Shown here piece after piece: positions 17,761 to 24,862 of a stretch of DNA of 64,000 nt. The translations under genes and the position numbers were made by a program. Source of the stretch: Ciceribacter thiooxidans (GTDB taxonomy: Bacteria > Pseudomonadota > Alphaproteobacteria > Rhizobiales > Rhizobiaceae); NCBI RefSeq assembly GCF_014126615.1, contig NZ_CP059896.1, forward strand, positions 3,358,501 to 3,422,500, written 5' to 3'. Every line of letters starts with the position of its first letter. Within the stretch, counting starts at the first letter, position 1. A model generated the notes under the pieces. The model worked only from the letters and a program-made list of their open reading frames with translations. It had not been told where the DNA came from and searched no databases.

Positions 17761-17850
17761 GATTTTCTCCTCTGAATGAAAGGTAGCTAATGGTTTTTGT
17801 TCGGTAAAATGATATTTTGGCCAAATTCCATAACCATATCGGCATGATTC
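17761..17850. promoter_or_regulatory. Divergent pcaQ/pcaD control region with palindrome and ATAACC half-site
   Basis: The 90 bases between the divergent genes hold TTTGGCCAAA at 17816-17825, a perfect 10-base palindrome that extends to 14 bases with one mismatched pair, and ATAACC at 17830-17835, identical to the left half of the known rhizobial PcaQ operator (ATAACC-N4-GGTTAA). The expected right half is poorly matched. A LysR regulator binding here would control both directions. Confidence 0.5.
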
Positions 17851-18774
17851 ATGGACGCAAGAATCAAGTTTCGTCATCTGCAGACCTTCCTCGAAGTGGC
17901 CCGTCAACGCAGCGTCGGCAAGGCCGCGGACGCACTAGCGATCACCCAACCGGCGGTCACGCGTACCGTCCGTGAACTGGAGGACATTCTTGGAGTGCCC
18001 CTCTTCGAACGCGAAGGCCGCGGGATCCGTATCTCCCATTTCGGCGAGATCTTCCTGAAGCATGCCGGCGAGAGCCTTGCCGCCGTGCAACGCGGGATGG
18101 ACTCCGTGGCACAGGCACTGAAGTCGGAGGGCCCCCCTGTTCGGATCGGAACGCTGCCGACCGCTTCGGCGACCTTCATGCCAGGGGCAGTGGAACAGTT
18201 TCTCGCAAGCGGCACCGGCAGCCAGGTGACAATCGCCTCAGGTGAGAACAGGGCACTGCTCAGTTCGTTGCGGCTCGGCGAGCTTGACCTCGTGGTCGGC
18301 CGGCTGGCGGCGCCGGAGGTCATGACAGGCCTCTTCTTCGAACCGTTATACACCGAGGAAGTCGTGCTGGTTGTGCGCGCTTCGCATCCCTTGCTTGCGC
18401 GACGCAACTTCACTCTCAACGCGTTAGCCAGCTTTGTCGTCCTGATGCCGCCGTCCGGAGCGGTCATCCGCCCCTTCGTCGATCGGCTTTTCCTCACCAA
18501 CGGCATCCCGGAACTGCCGCGCATGATCGAGACGGTTTCCGACTCTTTCGGCCGCGCGTTCGTCGCACGCAATGATGCGGTCTGGATCATCTCACGCGGT
18601 GTCGTCGCAGATGAGCTTTCCAGCGGGCGGCTGGTTGCCCTCGATATTGACACGAGCGAAACACGGGGCGCCGTCGGACTAACCACCCGCGACGGGATCG
18701 AGCCGAGCGCATCGCTCTCTTTGATGATGCAGGCGATTCGCGATCACGTGTCCGCACGGCAAGGACGCTTCTAG
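17851..18774 (+). CDS. pcaQ: PcaQ, LysR-type activator of the pca operon
   Basis: A 307-residue LysR-type regulator with the N-terminal winged helix-turn-helix at about 10-65 (LQTFLEVARQRSVGKAA, ITQPAVTRTVRELE) and a C-terminal effector domain. In Agrobacterium and Sinorhizobium PcaQ activates the pca operon in response to beta-carboxy-muconate and the lactone. It is transcribed divergently from pcaD, the normal arrangement. Its stop lies 5 bases from the 3' end of polA. Confidence 0.92.
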   Translation: MDARIKFRHLQTFLEVARQRSVGKAADALAITQPAVTRTVRELEDILGVPLFEREGRGIRISHFGEIFLKHAGESLAAVQRGMDSVAQALKSEGPPVRIGTLPTASATFMPGAVEQFLASGTGSQVTIASGENRALLSSLRLGELDLVVGRLAAPEVMTGLFFEPLYTEEVVLVVRASHPLLARRNFTLNALASFVVLMPPSGAVIRPFVDRLFLTNGIPELPRMIETVSDSFGRAFVARNDAVWIISRGVVADELSSGRLVALDIDTSETRGAVGLTTRDGIEPSASLSLMMQAIRDHVSARQGRF

Positions 18775-18779
18775 GCCGC

Positions 18780-21767
18780 TCAGTGCGCCTCATCCCAATT
18801 GGTGGCGGCGCGTGCATCCACCTTGAGCGGCACCCTCATGGAGATCGCCGGCATGGCCGCGTGCTCCATTACGGAGACGATCACCGGCATCGCATCCGCA
18901 ACCGCGTCGTCCTCGACCTCGAAGATCAGTTCATCGTGCACCTGCAACAGCATGCGAACCCTCTCTCCAAAACCGGCATCCGCGAGCGCCGGCTCGACCT
19001 TGATCATGGCACGGCGGATGATATCGGCAGCCGATCCCTGGATCGGTGCGTTGATCGCGGCGCGCTCGTTGAACGCGCGGACCTGCGGATTGGAGGACCT
19101 GATCTCAGGGTAATGCGCGCGGCGGCCGAAGATGGTCTCGACATAGCCGTTCTCGCGAGCGAAGGCTTTCGTCGATTCCATGTAGTCCTTGATGCCGGGA
19201 AAGCGCTCGAAGTACTTCTTGATGTACTCACCCGCCTCCGAACGCTCGATGCCGAGCTGGTTGGCGAGGCCGAAGGCGGAAATGCCGTAGATGATGCCGA
19301 AGTTGATCGCCTTCGCGCGCCGGCGCACCTCGGCCGGCATGCCTTCGACGGGAACGCCGAACATTTCCGACGCGGTCATCGCGTGAATGTCGATACCGTC
19401 GGCAAAGGCCTGACGCAGTTGCGGAATGTCGGCGACATGGGCAAGCACCCGAAGCTCAATCTGGCTGTAGTCGGCCGAAACGAGCCGATGACCAGGCGTC
19501 GAGATGAAGGCCGTCCGGATCTTGCGGCCTTCCGCGGTCCGGACGGGAATGTTCTGCAGATTTGGCTCGGACGACGAAAGCCGGCCCGTGGTGGTCGAGG
19601 CGAGCGAATAGCACGTATGCACACGCTTCGTCTGCGGATGCACATAGCCCGGCAGCGCGTCCGTATAGGTGGACTTGAGCTTGGTCAGCTGGCGCCAGTC
19701 GACAATCTTGCGCGGCAGTTCGACGCCGGCTGCGGCCAGGTCTTCCAGGACCTGCGCTGAGGTCGACCATTGTCCGGTCTTGGTCTTCGACCCGCCCGGC
19801 AATCCCATCTTGCCGAACAAAATATCGCCCAGCTGCTTCGGCGAGCCGATGTTGAATCGCTCGCCGGCAAGCTCATAAATCTCGGATTCGAAGGCCGCCG
19901 CCTTCTGGGCAAGCTCGCCGGAGAGGCGGGAGAGGATCTGGCGATCAACGGTAATGCCGCGCTCTTCCATCCGGGCAAGGACCGGGATGAGCGGCCGTTC
20001 GAGCCTTTCGTAGACCTTCGTGAGTCCGTCCGCGGCAAGCCGCGGCTTCAGCACCATCCAAAGCCGCAAGGTGACATCCGCATCCTCCGCCGCATAGGCA
20101 GTCGCCTTATCGATATCGATCAGGTCGAAAGTGACCGATGATTTTCCGGAGCCGGCGACATCCTTATAGGCAATCGGCGTATGGCCGAGCCAACGCTCGG
20201 ACAGTGCGTCCATTCCGTGATTGCCGCGGCCCGCTTCCAGGACATAGGAGATCAGCATCGTATCGTCGAAGCTTTCGATAACGATGCCGTGCCGCTTCAT
20301 CAGCAGGTAATCGTATTTTAGGTTTTGGCCGACCTTCAGGACCGATGGGTCCTCCAATAACGTCTTGAGGGCTGTGAGCGCCGCGTCTGCCGGAATCTGG
20401 CCGTCGGCATGACCTCCGCCCAGCAGATCGCCGACACCTGTCTTGTGGGCAAGCGGCACATAGGCCGCACGAATTTCGGTTGTGCCGGCCGAGTGCGTGT
20501 TGTCCGCAATCGCCAGCGAGAAACCGACGAGGTCGGCAAGCATCGGGTCAAGCGAGGTCGTTTCGGTGTCGAAGGCGACGAGGCCGCTTTCGCGCGCGGC
20601 GGCAATCCATACCTCCAGCGTCGGCAGATCACGAATCGTCTGGTAGTCGCCGATATCGATCGTCTTGCCGTGGAAAGCGTCAGCGCGGGCCTTGACGAGG
20701 TCGGCGGGCGTCGGGCCGCTGGGAAGGGCGGCCGACGCGAATGCCGGACCAGCGACGGGGGAAGCAACAGTCGCCGCTCCGTCCTCAGCCTGCAGTTCGC
20801 CGATTTCGAGATCCGGTCCGTGAGCAGCCGGACCCCACTCGATCTTCACCGGCGCCGGCTCGATCGCGCTTGCATCGCAGCCGCAAGCCTCCGCCACGCG
20901 ACGGGTCAGGGTATTGAACTCCATCGTCTTGAGAAAGCCTATGAGCAGAGGGCCGTTCTGGTTTTCGAGCACCAATTGGTCCAGCGGTACATCAAGAGAC
21001 ACGTCGGTGCGAAGAGTGACGAGCGTGCGCGAAAGCCGCGCCAGATCAGCGTTTGCGACGATGTTCTCGCGCCGCTTGACCTGCTTGATCTCATCCGCGC
21101 GTGCAAGCAGCGCGTCGAGGTTGCCATACTCGTCGAGCAGCTGGGCGGCGGTCTTCGGCCCGATTCCGGGAATGCCGGGAACATTGTCCGTCGAATCGCC
21201 GGTCAGCGCCTGCAGATCGATCATCTTCTCAGGCGGCACGCCCCATTTCTCGATGACGTCCGGAATACCGATCTGCTTGTCCTTCATGCTGTCGTACATG
21301 TGGACGTTGGGCGTCACAAGCTGCATCAGATCCTTGTCGGAAGAGATGATCGTGACGTCGGCACCGACGGCCTCGGCCTGACGCGAATAGGTCGCGATGA
21401 TGTCGTCAGCCTCGAAACCTTCCTTCTCGATGCAGGGAAGGTTGAAGGCACGGGTCGCCTCGCGAATCAATCCGAACTGCGGCACCAATTCCTCCGGCGG
21501 CGCCGAGCGGTTCGCCTTGTAAGCGTCGTAGAGCTCCTTGCGGAACGTCTTGGAGGAATAGTCGAAGACAACGGCGAAATGGGTCGGCGTCACGCCGACG
21601 GATGTATCTCGCGCGTCCGTCAGCAGCTTCCAGAGCATGTTGCAGAAGCCGGCGACTGCGCCCACCGGCAGGCCGTCCGATTTTCGGGTGAGCGGCGGCA
21701 GGGCGTGGAACGCCCTGAAGATGAAGCCCGAACCGTCAACGAGGAAAAGATGATCGCCCTTTTTCAT
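18780..21767 (-). CDS. polA: DNA polymerase I
   Basis: The 995-residue protein has all three domains of Pol I: the 5'-3' exonuclease (1-~290, with D120/D121 in EADD and SSDKD at 142-146), the 3'-5' exonuclease (~385-575) and the polymerase (~600-995). The proofreading residues appear intact: D400 and E402 (FDTETT), D486 (LKYDYLL) and Y558/D562 (YAAED). Polymerase motif A is DYSQIELR (D766) and motif C VHDE (943-946). It is slightly longer than E. coli PolA because of a linker at ~300-370 rich in A and P. It serves replication and repair. Confidence 0.98.
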   Translation of the reverse strand: MKKGDHLFLVDGSGFIFRAFHALPPLTRKSDGLPVGAVAGFCNMLWKLLTDARDTSVGVTPTHFAVVFDYSSKTFRKELYDAYKANRSAPPEELVPQFGLIREATRAFNLPCIEKEGFEADDIIATYSRQAEAVGADVTIISSDKDLMQLVTPNVHMYDSMKDKQIGIPDVIEKWGVPPEKMIDLQALTGDSTDNVPGIPGIGPKTAAQLLDEYGNLDALLARADEIKQVKRRENIVANADLARLSRTLVTLRTDVSLDVPLDQLVLENQNGPLLIGFLKTMEFNTLTRRVAEACGCDASAIEPAPVKIEWGPAAHGPDLEIGELQAEDGAATVASPVAGPAFASAALPSGPTPADLVKARADAFHGKTIDIGDYQTIRDLPTLEVWIAAARESGLVAFDTETTSLDPMLADLVGFSLAIADNTHSAGTTEIRAAYVPLAHKTGVGDLLGGGHADGQIPADAALTALKTLLEDPSVLKVGQNLKYDYLLMKRHGIVIESFDDTMLISYVLEAGRGNHGMDALSERWLGHTPIAYKDVAGSGKSSVTFDLIDIDKATAYAAEDADVTLRLWMVLKPRLAADGLTKVYERLERPLIPVLARMEERGITVDRQILSRLSGELAQKAAAFESEIYELAGERFNIGSPKQLGDILFGKMGLPGGSKTKTGQWSTSAQVLEDLAAAGVELPRKIVDWRQLTKLKSTYTDALPGYVHPQTKRVHTCYSLASTTTGRLSSSEPNLQNIPVRTAEGRKIRTAFISTPGHRLVSADYSQIELRVLAHVADIPQLRQAFADGIDIHAMTASEMFGVPVEGMPAEVRRRAKAINFGIIYGISAFGLANQLGIERSEAGEYIKKYFERFPGIKDYMESTKAFARENGYVETIFGRRAHYPEIRSSNPQVRAFNERAAINAPIQGSAADIIRRAMIKVEPALADAGFGERVRMLLQVHDELIFEVEDDAVADAMPVIVSVMEHAAMPAISMRVPLKVDARAATNWDEAH

Positions 21768-21869
21768 AGACGCATGGATAGCCTGCGGGGCCGCAAAGGT
21801 CCATTGCAGTTTGTTGAACCTCGCCTATTCTGGATCGGCGGCAGGCCGCCGCATTCCGAGGGAAAGACG

Positions 21870-22247
21870 ATGAACCAGATTATAAGGGCCTACATCTTCT
21901 ATGGCCTGTTCACGTTGCTGATGGCAGGCACATCGTGGATGCAGGAAGACTCTGCATCGCTCATCTTCCTGAAGTTTCTCGGCAGTGGAATGTACCTGCT
22001 GTCACTGGAAGGACTTCGTGCCCGTTTTCCCGAACAGCATGACGCGACACGCAGCCTGGCGACGTGGATCGAATTCAAGCTCCTGAACGCCGTCTTGTTC
22101 GGGGCCCTGATTGCTTTCGTCAGTTTCAGGCCGGACGCGCCGCTGGACGCCACCTTGCGTGGCTTTGTGGTCGCGATGAGCATGTTGGCCACGATCGAGA
22201 TCGGGTTCCTTCTCTATAGGCGGCGCAAGCCCGAACGGCCTTCCTGA
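21870..22247 (+). CDS. Small membrane protein of unknown function
   Basis: The 125-residue product starts MNQIIRAYIFYGLFTLLMAG and is predicted by eye to have four membrane segments (about 5-22, 29-48, 65-85 and 95-117), ending in a basic tail RRRKPERPS. I do not recognise the family. GGGAAAG lies 5 bases upstream of ATG 21870. It is divergent from polA and followed at once by a palindrome and the promoter of the sRNA locus. The frame is open far upstream through polA antisense, which is a shadow and not part of the gene. Confidence 0.65.
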   Translation: MNQIIRAYIFYGLFTLLMAGTSWMQEDSASLIFLKFLGSGMYLLSLEGLRARFPEQHDATRSLATWIEFKLLNAVLFGALIAFVSFRPDAPLDATLRGFVVAMSMLATIEIGFLLYRRRKPERPS

Positions 22248-22252
22248 GAATC

Positions 22253-22266
22253 TTACAAATTTGTAA
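22253..22266. promoter_or_regulatory. Perfect 14-base palindrome TTACAAATTTGTAA
   Basis: TTACAAATTTGTAA is a perfect palindrome. It lies 6 bases after the preceding stop codon and ends 11 bases before the -35 element proposed for the sRNA, a position typical of an activator or repressor site. I cannot name the regulator. Confidence 0.5.
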
Positions 22267-22277
22267 TCCAGCATTCC

Positions 22278-22306
22278 CTTGAAAAGCCGCATTCGGCCTC
22301 TCATCT
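22278..22306 (+). promoter_or_regulatory. Candidate promoter of the polA-adjacent sRNA
   Basis: CTTGAA (22278-22283) and TCATCT (22301-22306) are separated by 17 bases. The -35 fits the rhizobial CTTGAC consensus well; the -10 fits CTATAT only partly. Transcription would begin near 22313. Confidence 0.4.
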
Positions 22307-22312
22307 CTTGTT

Positions 22313-22465
22313 CATCGGCGACTGATCACGCCGTAGTCTGAAAGAGGCCCGTCCCCCGCCGCTTCAGACTTGGGCAAAGGCCTTATCCCCCTCTCCGGGC
22401 CTTTGTCCCAGCTTTTCGGCGAAGCCGCCGTGGCCCCTCCTCCAAGCCACGGCGGCTTTGCTTTT
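22313..22465 (+). ncRNA. Small RNA, probably of the alpha-r7 (Smr7C) family
   Basis: Three consecutive hairpins are encoded here. Hairpin 1 pairs AGTCTGAA (22335-22342) with TTCAGACT (22363-22370). Hairpin 2 pairs GGGCAAAGGCC (22372-22382) with GGCCTTTGTCCC (22398-22409), with one bulge. Hairpin 3 is an intrinsic terminator. Each loop is C/U-rich: GTCCCCC, CCCCCTCTCC and CCCCTCCTCC, the last complementary to a Shine-Dalgarno sequence. The size (about 150 nt) and the place beside polA agree with what I recall of Smr7C in S. meliloti; I could not compare sequences. The 5' end is inferred from the promoter. Confidence 0.65.
22422..22465 (+). terminator. Intrinsic terminator of the sRNA locus
   Basis: AAGCCGCCGTGGC (22422-22434) pairs perfectly with GCCACGGCGGCTT (22446-22458), followed by TGCTTTT. 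The 11-base loop contains CCCCTCCTCC. It lies 100 bases upstream of the next gene, so it ends an independent transcript. Confidence 0.85.
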
Positions 22466-22567
22466 GCCGATGATCATCATTCTGCACACCAATTTGTCTC
22501 TTCGCAGCCTCGTCACCCGATCCGGATTCGGCTATCGTCCGCGCGATTCAAACGACAGGACAGGATG

Positions 22568-23965
22568 ATGAGCGACATTTCCGCCGTACTCGACTGCGCC
22601 GACAAGGCGCTTCCCCAGAGCCTCGACAGGCTTTTCGATCTCGTCAGAATCAAATCGATTTCGACCGATCCCGCCTACAAAGCGGATTGCCGCAAGGCGG
22701 CGGAATGGCTGGTGCGCGAACTGACAGCCCTCGGCTTCGAGGCCTCGGTCCGGGACACGCCCGGCCATCCGATGGTGGTGGCGCATCACGCGGCAGGGTC
22801 GCCGGAAGCACCGCACGCACTCTTCTATGGACACTACGACGTCCAGCCCGTCGACCCGCTCGACCTTTGGGAAAACGATCCTTTCGAACCGGCGATCAAG
22901 GAGATCGAAGCCGGTCGCAAGGTGATCACCGGCCGTGGTACGTCGGACGACAAGGGGCAGTTGCTGACCTTTGTGGAGGCATGCCGAGCCTACAAGGAGA
23001 TCAACGGGACGCTCCCGCTCCGCATCACGATTCTCTTCGAGGGCGAAGAAGAATCGGGATCTCCCTCGCTGAAACCGTTCCTCGCCGCAAACGCCGAGGA
23101 ACTGAAGGCCGACTTCGCACTCGTTTGCGACACCAGCATGTGGGACGGTGAAACGCCGGCGATCGCGGCGGCGCTTCGCGGATTGGTCGGAGAGGAGATC
23201 GTTATTTCCGCCGCCGACCGGGACCTTCATTCCGGCCTCTTCGGGGGAGCCGCGGCAAACCCGATCCACATCCTCGTCGGTATCCTCGCCGGCCTCCACG
23301 ATGAAACGGGACGGGTGACGTTGCCCGGCTTCTACGAAGGCGTCGAAGAAACGCCCGCCAACATCAAGGCTTCGTGGGAAACCCTCGGACGCACTGCCGA
23401 AAACTTCCTCGGCCAGGTCGGGCTATCGGTCCCGGCAGGCGAGAAAGGACGTTCTGTCCTGGAGCTCACCTGGGCGCGTCCGACAACCGAAATCAACGGA
23501 ATCACCGGTGGCTACACCGGCGAAGGTTTCAAGACCGTGATCGCGGCCAAAGCCTCGGCCAAGGTCTCCTTCCGGCTGGTCGGGGAACAGGATCCAGCAA
23601 AGATCCGCGAAAGCTTCCGCGCCTATGTTCGCTCCAGGATTCCTGCAGACTGCGCGGTCGAGTTCCATGAACATGGCGGTTCGCCGGCCATTCAGCTCTC
23701 TTACGATTCGCCGGTGCTGACGAAGGCGAAGAATGCGCTTTCGGACGAGTGGCCGAAGCCGGCTGTCGTCATCGGCATGGGCGGCTCGATCCCTATCGTC
23801 GGCGACTTCCAGAAAATGCTCGGAATGGACTCCCTACTCGTCGGCTATGGGCTTACCGATGACCGTATCCACTCGCCCAACGAAAAATACGATTTGAAGT
23901 CCTTCCATAAGGGCATCCGTTCGTGGATCCGTATTCTGGATGCGCTGGCGAAAGGTGCTAGGTAG
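22568..23965 (+). CDS. M20-family dipeptidase / metallopeptidase
   Basis: This 465-residue enzyme has the di-zinc site of family M20: HYD in YGHYDVQP, the bridging aspartate in GRGTSDDKGQ, the general-base pair EE in EGEEESGSPS, a further D in VCDTSMW and the last histidine in DRIHSPNEKYDL. A dimerisation domain sits in the middle (about 190-340). It probably hydrolyses small peptides in the cytoplasm; the exact substrate is unknown. I chose the second of two adjacent ATGs because AGGA ends 7 bases before it; 22565 is the alternative. It has its own transcription unit after the sRNA terminator. Confidence 0.9.
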   Translation: MSDISAVLDCADKALPQSLDRLFDLVRIKSISTDPAYKADCRKAAEWLVRELTALGFEASVRDTPGHPMVVAHHAAGSPEAPHALFYGHYDVQPVDPLDLWENDPFEPAIKEIEAGRKVITGRGTSDDKGQLLTFVEACRAYKEINGTLPLRITILFEGEEESGSPSLKPFLAANAEELKADFALVCDTSMWDGETPAIAAALRGLVGEEIVISAADRDLHSGLFGGAAANPIHILVGILAGLHDETGRVTLPGFYEGVEETPANIKASWETLGRTAENFLGQVGLSVPAGEKGRSVLELTWARPTTEINGITGGYTGEGFKTVIAAKASAKVSFRLVGEQDPAKIRESFRAYVRSRIPADCAVEFHEHGGSPAIQLSYDSPVLTKAKNALSDEWPKPAVVIGMGGSIPIVGDFQKMLGMDSLLVGYGLTDDRIHSPNEKYDLKSFHKGIRSWIRILDALAKGAR

Positions 23966-23976
23966 CCGGAAAAGCA

Positions 23977-24002
23977 AAAGGCCGGGATAACCCGACCTTT
24001 CC
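23977..24002 (+). terminator. Hairpin terminator after the M20 gene
   Basis: AAAGGCCGGG and CCCGACCTTT form a stem with one mismatch and an ATAA loop. The T-run is short on the + strand (TTTCCC); on the minus strand TTTTGCTTTT follows, but no gene ends there. Confidence 0.5.
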
Positions 24003-24123
24003 CTCCATTTTCCGGTCCTGCCAGTACATCCGTGGTCAGGACCGGGAATGGGCGATGCCTCGGCTTACGGCGCAATCATCTTGCGCCACGCGGCTTCATG
24101 ACCCCAATGCTGTCGCTTCAAGG

Positions 24124-24139
24124 TTAACATGAGGTTAAC
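24124..24139 (+). promoter_or_regulatory. CtrA-type box upstream of the YbaK gene
   Basis: TTAA-CATGAGG-TTAAC matches the full CtrA consensus TTAA-N7-TTAAC exactly. It is part of a direct repeat GGTTAAC-N4-GGTTAAC (24122-24139) and lies about 70 bases before the start codon. CtrA is the cell-cycle response regulator of alphaproteobacteria. Confidence 0.55.
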
Positions 24140-24207
24140 ACGGCGATCCTAATGCTCGACACCGCGTAAGCTCTATTGATGTCACGTAGATTGTTCTGGA
24201 AACTGCA

Positions 24208-24666
24208 ATGAGCCTTCAATCCGTCAAAGACTTCTTAAGCCGCCACGCTCCCGAGATTACCGTCATCGAAACGGAAGCGAGCTCGGCAACCGTCGCGCTC
24301 GCCGCTGAGGCGCACGGCGTGGAACCCGACCAGATTGCCAAGACGATCTGTCTGCGGATCGGCACCGAGCCCGTGCTCGTGGTCGCTGCGGGCACGAAAC
24401 GTTTGGACAATCGCAAGTTCAAGGACCGCTTCGGCGTCAAGCCGCGGATGCTGGACGCCGAGGAGGTGCTGGCGACCACCTCTCATCCGGTCGGCGGGGT
24501 CTGCCCCTTCGGACTGCCGTCACCGATCAAGATCTTTTGCGACGTTTCTCTTCAGGCCTTTGATGAAGTTGTCCCCGCGGCTGGTGCGACCAACGCCGCC
24601 GTCCGAATCGCTACGCAGAGGCTGGTTGCACTGACAGATGCGGAATGGGCCGATCTCTGCCAGTGA
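24208..24666 (+). CDS. YbaK/EbsC-type aminoacyl-tRNA deacylase
   Basis: The 152-residue protein is of the YbaK/ProX/EbsC family: the conserved lysine-containing AKTICLRI, the VVAAGTKRLDNRKFK segment and the GGVCPFGLP loop are all present. Members hydrolyse mischarged aminoacyl-tRNAs such as Cys-tRNA(Pro) or Ala-tRNA(Pro); which one applies here is not clear. It is a free-standing domain in the cytoplasm, not fused to ProRS. The gene is monocistronic between two CtrA-type boxes. No strong ribosome site precedes the ATG (GGAAACTGCA at best). Confidence 0.88.
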   Translation: MSLQSVKDFLSRHAPEITVIETEASSATVALAAEAHGVEPDQIAKTICLRIGTEPVLVVAAGTKRLDNRKFKDRFGVKPRMLDAEEVLATTSHPVGGVCPFGLPSPIKIFCDVSLQAFDEVVPAAGATNAAVRIATQRLVALTDAEWADLCQ

Positions 24667-24728
24667 CCGACGCGTCCTCCGAAGCAACTAGCCCTTTGAA
24701 AGGCATAGTGATTCTCGTCGCCCATTCT

Positions 24729-24759
24729 TTAACTTCGCCTTAAATCGCCGCATTTAAGG
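24729..24759 (+). promoter_or_regulatory. CtrA-type box and inverted repeat upstream of the PBP1A gene
   Basis: TTAA-CTTCGCC-TTAA at 24729-24743 matches the CtrA core spacing exactly. It overlaps an inverted repeat CCTTAAAT (24738-24745) / ATTTAAGG (24752-24759) with a 6-base loop and no T-run, so it is not a convincing terminator. The box is about 120 bases before the chosen start. Confidence 0.5.
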
Positions 24760-24862
24760 TTCAAGGCGGCCGCGATCGCAAGAGGTGCCGATTACCTCAA
24801 CAAGGCCACCACGACGCCCGGACGGAAGGCGGCGCCAACACCAGGAGCACCACCGGCAGCGA

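Noticed and set aside
20409..22247. Very long open frame (612 codons) running antisense through the 5' half of polA
   Set aside because: Only the last 125 codons, from ATG 21870, have a ribosome site and membrane-protein composition; the rest mirrors polA codons and lacks any protein-like pattern.
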